From Bacillus inaquosorum KCTC 13429 (GTDB lineage Bacteria > Bacillota > Bacilli > Bacillales > Bacillaceae), in the NCBI RefSeq assembly GCF_000332645.1, contig NZ_AMXN01000001.1:1-64000 (forward strand): 64,000 nt of DNA, in the 5' to 3' direction. The notes under the pieces were generated by a model. That model was not told where the DNA came from. It saw nothing but the letters and a program-made list of their open reading frames with translations, and made no database searches. Position 1 is the first letter of the stretch, and the number at the start of each line of letters is the position of its first letter. Shown piece by piece: positions 43,214 through 53,974 of the stretch. A program made the translations under genes and the position numbers.

Positions 43214-44236
43214 TTATTCATCCCTTAATAACTTCTTTGCGGCTCCTTCGTCTGTGACGAGAACCGTGTTGCGGGGCTTTTTAAAGTAAGCCTCGATCGC
43301 CTCGGCTTTTGATGATCCGCCCGCTACCGCAATAATATCGGGGATGGCGTCTATGTCATCCAGCTGCATTCCCACAGAATGCACTTTGTGGACCACTTCG
43401 CCGTCCGCGTTAAAATAGTAGCCAAACGCTTCTGTCACCGCGTCGTTGTCATCTATTTTCTTTAAGTCTTCTAAAGGCGTATTTCTCCGCTCAGCCATAG
43501 TTTTAGCTTCGCCGATTCCGTGAATCAGCATACTCGCTGATTTAATGGTGTTCAGCACCTCTTTGACTGAAGGCTCTTCAATAATAGATGAATAGGCGCC
43601 TTGTGACAGCTGTCCCGGAACAAACAAAAGCCGGTAAGTGCCTGAAGCCTTCTCCGCCATATGCGCGCATATGGTGTTCGCCTGGTTTTTCACGTCTTCG
43701 CCTAAACCGCCTCTTGCGGGCACAAACAAAAGCTCGCGGTTTTTAGAATCCGGCGTCATCATTTCGGCGACAGCTTCAATTGTCGTACCGCCAGTTACAG
43801 CGACGATATTTTTGCCTGAAAATCTTTTTTTCATACATGCGACAGCTGCTCTTCCCATTTCTTTTTTGACCCATGGGGATTGGTCGCTGTCTCCGGATAC
43901 GATAATGGCATCCTTTAGATTTAAACGTTCCTTTAATGTCTTTTCCAAAAGAGTCAAACCTAAAACATCTTTCATCGTATCTTCCAGAACGGAAAGCAGT
44001 TCGTAGCCCTCTTCTGTCAATGTCATGCCGTTTGTTTTAATATCGACCAGGTTCTGTTCCTTTAAAAACTGAACCTCGCCCCTCAGCACACGCTCGCTGA
44101 TTCCGAGACTGGCAGACAGGCTTCTTCGCCCGATGGGTTCTGTCAGCCTGATATACTGCAAGATTTCAAACCTCTTTTGCATAACGATCAGAAGATCAGG
44201 CAATAATTTTTTTTGAGCTTGTATTAACTGGTTCAT
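43214..44236 (-). CDS. cggR: Central glycolytic genes regulator CggR
   Basis: 340-residue SorC/DeoR-type repressor of the gapA operon. An N-terminal winged helix (about residues 20-85, RRSLSASLGISERVLRGEVQFLKEQ) joins a sugar-phosphate-binding domain (about 90-340) that senses fructose 1,6-bisphosphate; the metabolite loosens DNA binding. First gene before gapA, 46 bp apart; its operator lies directly upstream. Confidence 0.97.
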   Translation of the reverse strand: MNQLIQAQKKLLPDLLIVMQKRFEILQYIRLTEPIGRRSLSASLGISERVLRGEVQFLKEQNLVDIKTNGMTLTEEGYELLSVLEDTMKDVLGLTLLEKTLKERLNLKDAIIVSGDSDQSPWVKKEMGRAAVACMKKRFSGKNIVAVTGGTTIEAVAEMMTPDSKNRELLFVPARGGLGEDVKNQANTICAHMAEKASGTYRLLFVPGQLSQGAYSSIIEEPSVKEVLNTIKSASMLIHGIGEAKTMAERRNTPLEDLKKIDDNDAVTEAFGYYFNADGEVVHKVHSVGMQLDDIDAIPDIIAVAGGSSKAEAIEAYFKKPRNTVLVTDEGAAKKLLRDE

Positions 44237-44261
44237 GACTCAAACGTTCCTTCCTTTTTTT

Positions 44262-44302
44262 GCTGGACATTATATGTCCCGCTATGACAAAAAACGTCCC
44301 AT
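44262..44302 (-). promoter_or_regulatory. CggR operator
   Basis: Minus strand TGGGACGTTTTTTGTCATAG followed by CGGGACATATAATGTCCAGC: two direct-repeat half operators, each a GGGAC box and a TGTC box. This is the known B. subtilis CggR site, lying between promoter and cggR and acting as a roadblock. Confidence 0.9.
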
Positions 44303-44338
44303 CATAGCCAAAAAAAATTATTTCTGCTTTCTTTAATT

Positions 44339-44367
44339 ATTTTAACAGGGTGGAATTGTTTATTCAA
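44339..44367 (-). promoter_or_regulatory. cggR-gapA promoter
   Basis: TTGAAT (44362-44367), 17-bp spacer and TAAAAT (44339-44344) on the minus strand, about 40 bp upstream of the CggR operator. Confidence 0.75.
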
Positions 44368-44491
44368 CTGTTAAGAGCCAATTCATCGACAATATTCGCA
44401 GAGTTTTCATGCCGCGGGGTTTTATCCAGCAATATTTTTTCCTTTATATCTTTATCTTATACAGAAAACGCCAAAAGGTGCATCCCAACAT

Positions 44492-44525
44492 AAACAGCCC
44501 TTCCAATAGAAAGGGCCGCCTTTTT
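44492..44525 (-). terminator. Terminator of araE
   Basis: AGCCCTT-loop-AAGGGC followed by CGCCTTTTT on the minus strand, just after the araE stop. Confidence 0.6.
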
Positions 44526-44534
44526 AAAGCGTTT

Positions 44535-45929
44535 TCATTTTATCCAGAGCTTTTCAATCTCTTCGAGCGATTTGTTCTTTGTTTCCGGGCAGATCGTAAC
44601 GACAAACAGGAAGCAAAGGATATTAATCACCGCAAAGATCCAGAATGTATAGGCGAGCCCGAATGAGTCGATCATCATTGGCACAAACTGTCCGATCGCC
44701 CAGTTTGCTCCCCATAAGAAGATGGTCGCAATCCCTGCGGCTCTCGCCCGAAGATGATTCGGGAAGATTTCAGAAATCATAATCCATGTGATCGGCCCTA
44801 CAGATACACAAAATGCCGCCACAAAACCTAAAATAAAGAAGATCAGCATAAATCCGCTTGTTAACTGAAAGTAGAACGACGTTCCGATTAAGATCATAAA
44901 AATAGCCATAAAAGCAGAACCGATGGACATCAATTTTTTTCGTCCGACTTTATCAATCAGCAAAACCGCAATAACTGTAAAAATGACTTCTACAACACCG
45001 ACAATACAGGTTGTCACAAATCCGGCATTTTGACCGAATCCCATCATTTTGAAAATTTCCGGCCCGTAGTAAGTAATCGCGTTCATGCCGATGACTTGGT
45101 TAAAGAGCGCCAGCAGGATTCCAATGACAAGCGCCTTTCTGAGACCCGGCTTGAACAGCTGGGAGAGCGATCCCATTTGTTCTATTTTTAAAGAGTTCTC
45201 AATGTTCTTTAATTCTTCTTTTGCGACAGTTTCCCCATTAATACGTGTCAGTATCTTTAAAGCTTCATTTGTTTTGCCCGCTTTCGCCAGCCATCTCGGA
45301 CTTTCCGGCACGACGAGCAATACGAGGAAAAAGATCACGGACGGCACCATTCCATAAGCAAGCATCCATCTCCAGCCGGTGTGAACGCCCCATTCGTATG
45401 TTCCAGACCGCTGCACAGCGAGATTAATAAAGTACGTTGCGGATATGCCCAATATTGTAAAGAGCTGATATAAGGAAGAAAGGCTTCCCCGGATGGCTGG
45501 CGGCGCCGCTTCCGTAATATACGTAACAGAGAGTGATGAGCCCATCCCAATCCCAAGGCCCCCGATAATCCTTGCAATGATTAAGGTAGACACATCTTGA
45601 GAAAGCGCCGAAACAATTGCTGATATCGCAAATAACAAAGCGGCTGTCATTAAAATTTTTCTTCGTCCGAACCTGTCGCTTAAAAATCCGGATATCCCGA
45701 CGCCCGCCACTCCTCCAATCATAATGCTGGAAATCACAAGACCTTCCATAAACGGACTCAGGCTGTATAAATCTTTCAGAAAACCGATGGCGCCTGAAAT
45801 CACTGCCGTGTCATAGCCGTACAATAAGCCGCCAAGTCCCGCCGCGCATGAGATCAAAATGACAAATCCCATTGAATGGCTTCTTGTTACAGGAGCATTT
45901 GGTTCTAATTGAGTTGGAGTATTCTTCAT
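44535..45929 (-). CDS. araE: Arabinose/pentose-proton symporter AraE
   Basis: 464-residue MFS sugar porter importing L-arabinose, and also xylose and galactose, with protons. Twelve helices; sugar-porter signatures GYDTAVISGAIGF, DRFGRRK (helix 2-3 loop), PESPRWL (after helix 6) and PETKNKSLEEIE (C-terminus). Divergent from araR across 203 bp that hold the promoters, two AraR boxes and a cre-like site. Confidence 0.97.
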   Translation of the reverse strand: MKNTPTQLEPNAPVTRSHSMGFVILISCAAGLGGLLYGYDTAVISGAIGFLKDLYSLSPFMEGLVISSIMIGGVAGVGISGFLSDRFGRRKILMTAALLFAISAIVSALSQDVSTLIIARIIGGLGIGMGSSLSVTYITEAAPPAIRGSLSSLYQLFTILGISATYFINLAVQRSGTYEWGVHTGWRWMLAYGMVPSVIFFLVLLVVPESPRWLAKAGKTNEALKILTRINGETVAKEELKNIENSLKIEQMGSLSQLFKPGLRKALVIGILLALFNQVIGMNAITYYGPEIFKMMGFGQNAGFVTTCIVGVVEVIFTVIAVLLIDKVGRKKLMSIGSAFMAIFMILIGTSFYFQLTSGFMLIFFILGFVAAFCVSVGPITWIMISEIFPNHLRARAAGIATIFLWGANWAIGQFVPMMIDSFGLAYTFWIFAVINILCFLFVVTICPETKNKSLEEIEKLWIK

Positions 45930-45951
45930 TTCCCTGCCCTCCCGAATGTTG

Positions 45952-45966
45952 AGTAAAGCGTTTACA
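45952..45966 (-). promoter_or_regulatory. cre-like site before araE
   Basis: GTAAA-cGc-TTTAC type palindrome centred on CG, 25 bp before araE. It differs from the CcpA consensus at two end positions. Catabolite repression of araE is known; use of this copy is inferred. Confidence 0.5.
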
Positions 45967-45975
45967 TTTACTTTT

Positions 45976-45993
45976 GTAATTGTACGTACTTAT
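45976..45993. promoter_or_regulatory. AraR operator, araE-proximal
   Basis: TAATTGTACGTACTTAT, matching the AraR box core (TTGTACGTACNAAT type). Confidence 0.85.
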
Positions 45994-46018
45994 ATTAAAA
46001 TTTAACGAAAATTTCATT

Positions 46019-46037
46019 TAATTAGTACGTACAAATA
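46019..46037. promoter_or_regulatory. AraR operator, at the araE promoter
   Basis: TAATTAGTACGTACAAATA, 43 bp (about four helical turns) from the other box and directly next to the araE -10. Spacing fits cooperative binding and looping by AraR. Confidence 0.88.
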
Positions 46038-46038
46038 T

Positions 46039-47220
<1,182 letters not shown>

Positions 47221-47221
<1 letters not shown>

Positions 47222-47263
47222 AAAAGCAATGTATGGGTCTCCCCGCTACATTGCTTTTTTTAT
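47221..47263. terminator. Bidirectional terminator araR/yvbT
   Basis: AAAAAAGCAATGTA-13 nt-TACATTGCTTTTTTT between convergent stops. Confidence 0.85.
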
Positions 47264-47268
47264 AATTG

Positions 47269-48279
47269 TTATCTGTTTTTCCAAACGTCTGCGATGATTT
47301 CAAACGAACGCATTCTATCTGTATGTTCAAAGGTTTCTGAGTTGACCATAATTTCATCAGCCTGTGTCGTATTGACAAAGTCTTCGAGCTTCGCCTTCAC
47401 TTCTTCCGGACCGCCGACAATCGTCGAGCTCAGCTGCTCATTGACCATTGCTTTTTCATACGGGCTCCAGATTTGATCCATATCCTCAACAGGCGGCTTA
47501 AGCTGATTCGGCGTGCCGCGGACAAGGTCAAGAAATCTTTGATAATGCGAAGTCGCAAGGTGCTGCGCTTTCTGGTTTGTATCTGCCGCGATAATGGTGA
47601 CGCCGACCATCGCATACGGTTCATCGAGCACGTCTGACGGCGTAAAGGAATTGCGGTACAGCTCCAAAGCGGGAACCGTATTCGCCGGTGAAAAATGAGC
47701 GGCGAATGCAAACGGAAGACCTAGTTCGCCTGCCAGACGGGCGCTGAAGCCGCTTGAGCCCAGCAGCCAAATCGGCACATCTATGCCCTCTCCCGGAATG
47801 GCGCGGACTTGATTGCGCACATTTCCGGATGGTTTAAAGTAATTGCGCAGTTCCTCTAATTGTTCCGGGAAATCTTCACCGCTGTTGATGTTTCTGCGGA
47901 GCGCTCTTGCTGTCAATTGGTCCGTTCCCGGAGCACGTCCGAGCCCCAGATCAATCCGTCCGGGATACAGCGTTTCCAGTGTGCCGAATTGCTCGGCAAT
48001 CACTAGTGATGAGTGGTTCGGAAGCATAATACCGCCGGAACCGACGCGGATTTTCTTTGTGCCGCCGGCAATATGGCCAATCAGAACCGCTGTGGCAGAG
48101 CTTGCGACACCTTCTATATTATGATGCTCAGCGAGCCAGTAGCGATGATAGCCCCATTCCTCAGCACGGCGCGCTAAGTCCATGCTGTTTCGGAATGATT
48201 CCGCAACCGTTCCTCCCTGAACAACCGGAGATAAATTCAAGACAGAAAGCAAGGTATCTTTGCGTTGTTGAGTAGACAT
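47269..48279 (-). CDS. yvbT: Luciferase-like monooxygenase family protein YvbT
   Basis: 336-residue LLM-family flavoenzyme candidate (alkanal monooxygenase-like TIM barrel). Family features: [13 protein letters not shown] opening, [33 protein letters not shown], and [10 protein letters not shown]. Start at 48279 (MSTQQRKD) gives the B. subtilis length. Substrate unknown. Monocistronic between araR and yvbU. Confidence 0.88.
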   Translation of the reverse strand: MSTQQRKDTLLSVLNLSPVVQGGTVAESFRNSMDLARRAEEWGYHRYWLAEHHNIEGVASSATAVLIGHIAGGTKKIRVGSGGIMLPNHSSLVIAEQFGTLETLYPGRIDLGLGRAPGTDQLTARALRRNINSGEDFPEQLEELRNYFKPSGNVRNQVRAIPGEGIDVPIWLLGSSGFSARLAGELGLPFAFAAHFSPANTVPALELYRNSFTPSDVLDEPYAMVGVTIIAADTNQKAQHLATSHYQRFLDLVRGTPNQLKPPVEDMDQIWSPYEKAMVNEQLSSTIVGGPEEVKAKLEDFVNTTQADEIMVNSETFEHTDRMRSFEIIADVWKNR

Positions 48280-48436
48280 GTTTTTCTCCTTTGCAATTGT
48301 GATATCAGTAAACAGCCTCAAGCTGACAAGTCATGATCGAAAGGACTTCTATCACACCATAACACAACTGCAATCAGGAATAAAAGAATTTGATTCGATG
48401 AAATTCGAACAATATAAAACGAACGGTTTGGCACCG

Positions 48437-49315
48437 TTATTTTGCCCCAAACAGTTCCTGCGCCATATCAATAAATAGTTTAGCCGCCAGAGAAGCCTCC
48501 TTTAATGACGGAACAGCAAGCTGCACATCACGGTATACCGGCGGGTCCAGATCCCGCGTCACCACATGCTCCGGCAGCGGCATGCCCGACATGGACATTT
48601 CTGATAAGATCGCCAGGCCCAGTCCTTCTCTGATCATACTGATCGAGGTGTTCATGTTATAGACTGTGAAAGCGGCGTTCAGCGTAGCACCCGCCTGCCT
48701 GAACATATCGATAAAAGGTGATTCATAGCCCCCGTCACAGACGATCATCGGTTCGTGATCGAGATCTTTCAGCGTAATGGCCGAACGGCTGCAAAGCGGG
48801 TGATCGTCCCTGAGAACGACGGACATTTTGTCTTTTTTCAGCGGAATGTACTCGATTTCCTCCGTCGGATACAGAAGAATGCCGACATCTATCATTCGCG
48901 TGTGAAGCCACTCCTTGACTTCATCTACCGTTCCTTCGTGCAGCACAAGCTCCAGTTTCGGATATTTTTGTTTAAACTCACTGATCAGCTTCGGCATAAA
49001 ATAAGCCGAGGCAGTTGAGAATGTGCCGATATGGATCGTTCCCAGTTCAAGCCCTTTTTCCGCGGCTGCCACTTGCTCAACTTTTTCAATGCCTTTTAAG
49101 ACTTCCCTGATGTGGACTAAGATCTTTTTCCCCGTATCGGTCAGCATCAGGCCATTGCGGCGGTCACGAATGATCAGCTTCACATCAAGCTCAGCCTCGA
49201 TCGCAGAAATCGCATGGCTGACAGCCGGCTGTGTCATGTTCAGCGCCTGCCCCGCTTTTGTAAAGCTCCCCGTTTCAGCTATTTTTACAAAAACCCTTAA
49301 TTGTGTAATGGTCAT
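48437..49315 (-). CDS. yvbU: LysR-family transcriptional regulator YvbU
   Basis: 292-residue LTTR. N-terminal HTH (residues 1-60, GSFTKAGQALNMTQPAVSHAISAIEAEL) and a periplasmic-binding-like effector domain (about 90-290). Divergent from the transporter gene yvbV across 97 bp, the usual LysR arrangement, so yvbV is its probable target. Effector unknown. Confidence 0.9.
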   Translation of the reverse strand: MTITQLRVFVKIAETGSFTKAGQALNMTQPAVSHAISAIEAELDVKLIIRDRRNGLMLTDTGKKILVHIREVLKGIEKVEQVAAAEKGLELGTIHIGTFSTASAYFMPKLISEFKQKYPKLELVLHEGTVDEVKEWLHTRMIDVGILLYPTEEIEYIPLKKDKMSVVLRDDHPLCSRSAITLKDLDHEPMIVCDGGYESPFIDMFRQAGATLNAAFTVYNMNTSISMIREGLGLAILSEMSMSGMPLPEHVVTRDLDPPVYRDVQLAVPSLKEASLAAKLFIDMAQELFGAK

Positions 49316-49412
49316 AACAATTTACTTATGCTCCTTATAAAAAAGATTCATTTTATTTATCTTATATTCTACAGTATCATAATGAAAAAGTTCTACAAGG
49401 AGTGATTGAAAA

Positions 49413-50330
49413 GTGAAACAGCTTTCAAAAACGCAGACAGCTATCCTTCTCGCCTTTCTCGTCATCACGTGGGGCATCAATTGGCCGCTGTCGAAAGCAG
49501 CGCTCGCCTATTCGCCGCCATTATTGTTCGCGGGCATCCGGACGCTGATCGGCGGGCTTTTATTAGTCATCGTCGCACTGCCGCGTATTCATAAATTGCG
49601 ATTAAAAGAAACGTGGCCGATTTATCTTGTTTCTGCACTTTTAAATATTACGTTATTCTACGGCCTGCAAACGATCGGGCTGAATTACCTCCCGGCGGGA
49701 CTGTTTTCCGCGATCGTCTTCTTTCAGCCGGTGCTGATGGGCGTGTTTTCTTGGCTTTGGCTCGGCGAATCCATGTTTGCGCTGAAAGTGATCGGGCTTA
49801 TCCTCGGTTTTGCGGGAGTAGCTGTCATCAGTGCCGCAGGCTTTGGAGGGCATATTTCTGTCATTGGGGTTCTGCTGGCTCTCGGCTCCGCACTCAGCTG
49901 GGCGCTCGGGACAATATATATGAAAAAAACAGGCAGCCGCGTCGATTCCATCTGGATGGTCGCTTTGCAGCTGACGATCGGAAGCGTGTTTCTGCTTATA
50001 TCCGGCTTTTGGACAGAAAGCTTTTCTGCGATCCAATGGACAGTTCCGTTTATTACGAGCCTGTTGTTCATCTCTGTCTTCGTTATCGCGCTTGGATGGC
50101 TTGTCTTTTTTACACTTGTCGGTTCAGGAGAAGCAAGCAAGGTCGCATCCTACACCTTTTTGATTCCGCTCATTTCGATCGTGGCAAGCTCCATTTTCCT
50201 TCATGAACCGCTTACCTTAAGCCTCTTGGCGGGTCTGCTGCTGATTGTGACGAGCATCTGCCTCGTGAATTCAAAATCAAAAGCACAGAAAGCGGCGGCG
50301 ATTGGTGTAAATGAGAAGGCTGCACAATAA
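49413..50330 (+). CDS. yvbV: EamA/DMT-family transporter YvbV
   Basis: 305-residue drug/metabolite transporter with ten helices in two EamA repeats (about residues 10-140 and 150-288). Substrate not known; many relatives export metabolites or amino acids. ATG start, ribosome site AAGGAG. Divergent from yvbU; ends in a symmetric terminator facing yvbW. Confidence 0.88.
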   Translation: MKQLSKTQTAILLAFLVITWGINWPLSKAALAYSPPLLFAGIRTLIGGLLLVIVALPRIHKLRLKETWPIYLVSALLNITLFYGLQTIGLNYLPAGLFSAIVFFQPVLMGVFSWLWLGESMFALKVIGLILGFAGVAVISAAGFGGHISVIGVLLALGSALSWALGTIYMKKTGSRVDSIWMVALQLTIGSVFLLISGFWTESFSAIQWTVPFITSLLFISVFVIALGWLVFFTLVGSGEASKVASYTFLIPLISIVASSIFLHEPLTLSLLAGLLLIVTSICLVNSKSKAQKAAAIGVNEKAAQ

Positions 50331-50365
50331 TAAAAAAACCTCTTGTCGTTGTGACAAGAGGTTTC
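50329..50365. terminator. Bidirectional terminator yvbV/yvbW
   Basis: AAAAAAACCTCTTGTC-gtt-GACAAGAGGTTT between convergent stops. Confidence 0.85.
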
Positions 50366-50369
50366 TCAT

Positions 50370-51713
50370 TTACTGATGTTTACGTCCATTGATCCAATAA
50401 AAAATTGTAATCAAAAGATAAATCGCGGCAGTGATGAGGGTAATGACAATTGACGTTGTCATGATGACCCCGATCAGAATGGCGAGTAACGCCAAAACCG
50501 CAAACCATGTCGTGTACGGGAACCATTTTACATAATAGGCCGGTGTTTCTGTTTGCTCTTTTCTCGATTTCAAATGAGCAAATCCGATGATCAGCCAAAT
50601 GAATAAAACGGTATACCCCAAAGATCCCATTAAGTAATTAAAGGTTTGGCTTCCTGCGAACAGAGAAATCAATACGCCAATATATAGAGAGGAAGTGCAC
50701 ATCAGAATCGCAAACATCGGTACATTTTTCGATGAAAGCTTCGAAAAGATCTTCGGGAGCCTTCCGTCAGTAGCCTGTGTATATAAAATGCGTGATGATC
50801 CGTATAAACCTGAATTCATTGAAGAAATGATCGCCAGCAGGATGACTGCGTTCATGATATGATCCGCGCCCGGAATGCCTACCATTTTAAAGACCATGAC
50901 GAAAGGACTTTCTGGAACGGAATTGACTTGATTCCATGGAATCAGGCTGACGATGATGAAAAACGGCAGCAGGTAGAACGCGACAATCCGTGTCAATGTG
51001 CTGCGGACTGCTTTCGGGACAACCTTTTCAGGATTCTTTGTCTCAGCAAGCGTCACACCGATAATTTCTGTACCGCCGTAGGAGTAGATCACGACAAGCA
51101 TCGCCGTAATCAGCCCTGTGCCGCCGTGCGGGAAAAATCCGCCGTGCTCTGTCAGGTTTGAAAACCCGGCAGCTGTATGATCACCGAATGATACAAATAA
51201 GAGCAATAATCCTAAAATAATAAAGACAATAATAACGGTAATCTTGATCATTGCCAGCCAATATTCAGTTTCGGCAAAGATTTTAACAGAAAGCAAGTTC
51301 ACAATCGTGACGATAAGAGAAATCCCTAATGCCAGCACCCAGATCGGGCAGCCCGGCAGCCAATATTGAATAAAGATCGCAGCGACAACAGCTTCAGCCG
51401 CAATGTTAAGCACCCACATTTTCCAGTATATCCAATCCAAGAAATAAGCAGCGTAATTTCCTAATACCTGCTGGACAAGATCTCGGAAGGTTCTGGCGTT
51501 ACGATTGCGCACAGCCATTTCCGCGAGCCCCTGCATAATAAACAGCAAAATAATTCCGCCGAGCAGGTATGCGATAATGACAGATGGACCTGCCACATCG
51601 ATCGCTGAGCTGCTCCCTTTAAATAAACCTGCGCCGATTGCTCCGCCCAGCGCCATCATCATAATATGGCGGGACGTCATCGTGCGTTTTAACGTCTGAT
51701 TGTCCTTTTTCAT
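50370..51713 (-). CDS. yvbW: APC-family amino acid permease YvbW
   Basis: 447-residue amino acid transporter of the APC superfamily with twelve helices. Helix 1 carries the substrate motif GGAIGAGLFKGSSSAI, and YSYGGTEIIGVTLAETKNP lies in helix 6 to loop. Start at 51713 (MKKDNQTLK) by family length; the frame is open 34 codons further, into the T-box terminator. The leucine-type T-box leader implies expression when charged tRNA-Leu is short, hence leucine or branched-chain uptake (inference). Confidence 0.92.
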   Translation of the reverse strand: MKKDNQTLKRTMTSRHIMMMALGGAIGAGLFKGSSSAIDVAGPSVIIAYLLGGIILLFIMQGLAEMAVRNRNARTFRDLVQQVLGNYAAYFLDWIYWKMWVLNIAAEAVVAAIFIQYWLPGCPIWVLALGISLIVTIVNLLSVKIFAETEYWLAMIKITVIIVFIILGLLLLFVSFGDHTAAGFSNLTEHGGFFPHGGTGLITAMLVVIYSYGGTEIIGVTLAETKNPEKVVPKAVRSTLTRIVAFYLLPFFIIVSLIPWNQVNSVPESPFVMVFKMVGIPGADHIMNAVILLAIISSMNSGLYGSSRILYTQATDGRLPKIFSKLSSKNVPMFAILMCTSSLYIGVLISLFAGSQTFNYLMGSLGYTVLFIWLIIGFAHLKSRKEQTETPAYYVKWFPYTTWFAVLALLAILIGVIMTTSIVITLITAAIYLLITIFYWINGRKHQ

Positions 51714-51747
51714 CCTCTTGTACCTCTCCTTCTCATTTTCAAAAACA

Positions 51748-52010
51748 AAAAAAGCCCGCCGTCTCCTATCTAATAGATAAAGAGACGACGAGCCTTTGGC
51801 TGACCGCGGTACCACTCTTGTTGATTCTTCGTAAAGAATCCAGCTTTTGACCTGTAACGAAGGTTAGCCGTTAAAACATAGGGAATATTCAATCTATTCC
51901 GTTCCGTCTTACCACTCCCGGGCGAGTTCAAAGAAGAATCAGGCTGCGTCGCACCACCCCGCAGCTCTCTTTTCTGATCTCTTTCTTTTACTGCTCCCAT
52001 TCTATGTGTT
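51748..52010 (-). promoter_or_regulatory. T-box leader of yvbW (probable tRNA-Leu)
   Basis: The minus strand carries the T-box sequence AGAGTGGTACCGCGG (51801-51818), which senses the uncharged tRNA end. A 12-bp terminator stem (51748-51793) with TTTTTTT follows. Upstream is a stem I region with a GNUG-like element and the specifier loop GAACTCG. The specifier reads CUC (51924-51926), leucine, as predicted for B. subtilis yvbW. The specifier call is by position, without folding software. Confidence 0.9.
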
Positions 52011-52110
52011 GTAGTTTTCTGAAAAACTTAAATTTTATGATCTGAATATATTAACATAATATACGTGCTTCTCTTTTACCTGTCAATAACTTCAGAGAAA
52101 AAAGAAACTG

Positions 52111-53145
52111 TTATTTTGTCCCTTTTTGGATGGCTTTCCAAAAGGATTCTGACTCGTTTCCTAATGCATAGACTGAGACACCTGCTATTTTATATTGCTT
52201 TGCCAGATGGCTTTTCGTTTGAACGGTTTTCTCATTTTCATACCACACGACATGTTTATGCTTCTTTTTGTCAACGTAAGAAAACGTCATCGAACCTGAT
52301 TTTTTGTTGAATGCCGGCTTTGCTTTCTGCTTCTTGATGAGGGACTTAAGTTCATTCCATTCCCGCATGGCGCTGCCGCTTCCGTCTTTTACATCCCAGT
52401 CATAGCCGTACGCAGGGATTCCCATAATGACTTTATTGGCTTTGATTTTTTTGACTGAAAACTGCAGAGAGCTTTTGATCCAGCTTGTGCTTGCCACTGA
52501 TCCCGGCTCGCCCCATATGCCGTGTTCGTCGTAAGTCATGACTTGTACGTAGTCGGCATATTTACCGATTTTCGCATAATCATACGGCCAGCTCCAGTCA
52601 TCGTTTTGATCATCGGCGCTTTTGGCCGGAACGGAAACCATTGTTTTAATATGTTTCTTTTTCAGAGCCTGTGAGACATATTGAATGAAGCTTGAGTATT
52701 TGGATCGGTCTTCTGGATGCACTGCTTCAAAATCGATATTGATACCGTAGTATGAGTGCTTTTTGGCCAGTTCTATCAGCTGATCTGTGAATCGTTTTTT
52801 CGCTGTTTTATTACTCATGACTCGACTCGCTAAATCTCCGTCAAAATCGTATATGGCGTCATTATAGTTTGAAATGACAGCCCATGTCTTGATTTTTTTC
52901 TTTTTCGCATATGTCAGCTGCTTGCTCGGGGCATCGCCAATGACTTGTCCGTTTTTTTCAAAGGCAAACGTATCTGTGGCGATGGAATTCATGTATGAAT
53001 GATATTTCGTAAGAGAATTGTATGAGGCCGTATCTCCAGTGGTGTAGCCTAATGTCATGCCGGCTGCCTTCGCTTCTGTTTTTGTATACATAAACAGCAC
53101 GATCGCAATTGCCAGTGAAACAGCAATAATCAGCCATTTTTTCAT
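52111..53145 (-). CDS. yvbX: GH18-type glycosidase-like protein YvbX
   Basis: 344-residue exported or membrane-anchored protein. Hydrophobic signal/anchor at residues 4-24, then a glycoside hydrolase 18 barrel with YGINIDFEAV, which carries the catalytic glutamate, and QVMTYDEHG. It lacks the LysM repeats of the related spore-cortex enzymes SleL and YaaH. Cell-wall or spore peptidoglycan hydrolysis is a family guess. Confidence 0.85.
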   Translation of the reverse strand: MKKWLIIAVSLAIAIVLFMYTKTEAKAAGMTLGYTTGDTASYNSLTKYHSYMNSIATDTFAFEKNGQVIGDAPSKQLTYAKKKKIKTWAVISNYNDAIYDFDGDLASRVMSNKTAKKRFTDQLIELAKKHSYYGINIDFEAVHPEDRSKYSSFIQYVSQALKKKHIKTMVSVPAKSADDQNDDWSWPYDYAKIGKYADYVQVMTYDEHGIWGEPGSVASTSWIKSSLQFSVKKIKANKVIMGIPAYGYDWDVKDGSGSAMREWNELKSLIKKQKAKPAFNKKSGSMTFSYVDKKKHKHVVWYENEKTVQTKSHLAKQYKIAGVSVYALGNESESFWKAIQKGTK

Positions 53146-53215
53146 CGCATTTCCTCCTTTTTCAAGTCATACTCTTCTCATCGGCCAAAAAATTGGAAGT
53201 TGAAGTTTTTTCAAG

Positions 53216-53247
53216 CAAAAAGCCCGGCAGCACATGCCGGGCTTCCT
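53216..53247 (-). terminator. Terminator of lutABC
   Basis: AAGCCCGGCA-tgtg-CTGCCGGGCTTTTT on the minus strand, 5 bp after the lutC stop. Confidence 0.9.
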
Positions 53248-53251
53248 GAGA

Positions 53252-53974
53252 TCAGCGATCAGATACGAGAATGTATGCAGCCTTTACAGGTCCGTGCACC
53301 CCGACGACCAAATCCATTTCGATGTCGGCTGAGTTGCTCGGTCCGGTAATGTAGTTGACGCATGAGGGAACAGTGACGCCGTCCGCAATGTTTTGGCGGA
53401 TGATATCACTGGCTTGCGTCATTCTCGGTACAATGCTTGATTTCGGCACAATCGCAATATAGGTCGTCGGCAGAAGGCTGACGGACCGGCCGATGTCTTT
53501 TGAGGAAAAGAGGACAACCGTCCCCGACTCAGCCAGTGTGATTTCACTGAATGTGATCCCTACATTGGCTTGCTCCGCTTTTTTGATATTTTCTTCGCCT
53601 TTGTCAGCATCCCACTCCCAGACCGGTGTTCCATCGCTCGGCCAGTCTTTGGTAAGCAGGCTTTTTAGTCCGTATGCTTCAAAGCGGGAGTCTTTCGGAA
53701 TGATGACAGGGCCTCCGGAAAACCGGCTGACTTGTTCGCGGAGGGCATCGTAAAGGCCGGTTGAATCGGTTTCAATCAGCTCTGTATGGATTTTGACACA
53801 ATGGTTTTTGAGCACTGTCACTAAGTCATCTGCTGAATATCCTTCAAGTGTTTTATATTGCGGCTGGTGCGCCCACTCAGGGACTGCCACGCCTCCTGTT
53901 CTTCTTTCACGGCCCAGGCGTGATGCGATCCGGTTTAAAAAGCTCTCCTGGTTCTGAACGGTTCCCTTCGTCAT
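53252..53974 (-). CDS. lutC: Lactate utilisation protein LutC
   Basis: 240-residue LUD-domain protein required with LutA and LutB for oxidation of L-lactate. The LUD/YkgG fold is visible (EITLAESGTVVLFSSKDIGRSVSLLPTTYIAIV and YITGPSNSADIEMDLVVGVHGP). Its ATG overlaps the lutB stop (TGATG); a GTG one codon earlier is possible but less likely. Last gene of the operon. Confidence 0.95.
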   Translation of the reverse strand: MTKGTVQNQESFLNRIASRLGRERRTGGVAVPEWAHQPQYKTLEGYSADDLVTVLKNHCVKIHTELIETDSTGLYDALREQVSRFSGGPVIIPKDSRFEAYGLKSLLTKDWPSDGTPVWEWDADKGEENIKKAEQANVGITFSEITLAESGTVVLFSSKDIGRSVSLLPTTYIAIVPKSSIVPRMTQASDIIRQNIADGVTVPSCVNYITGPSNSADIEMDLVVGVHGPVKAAYILVSDR

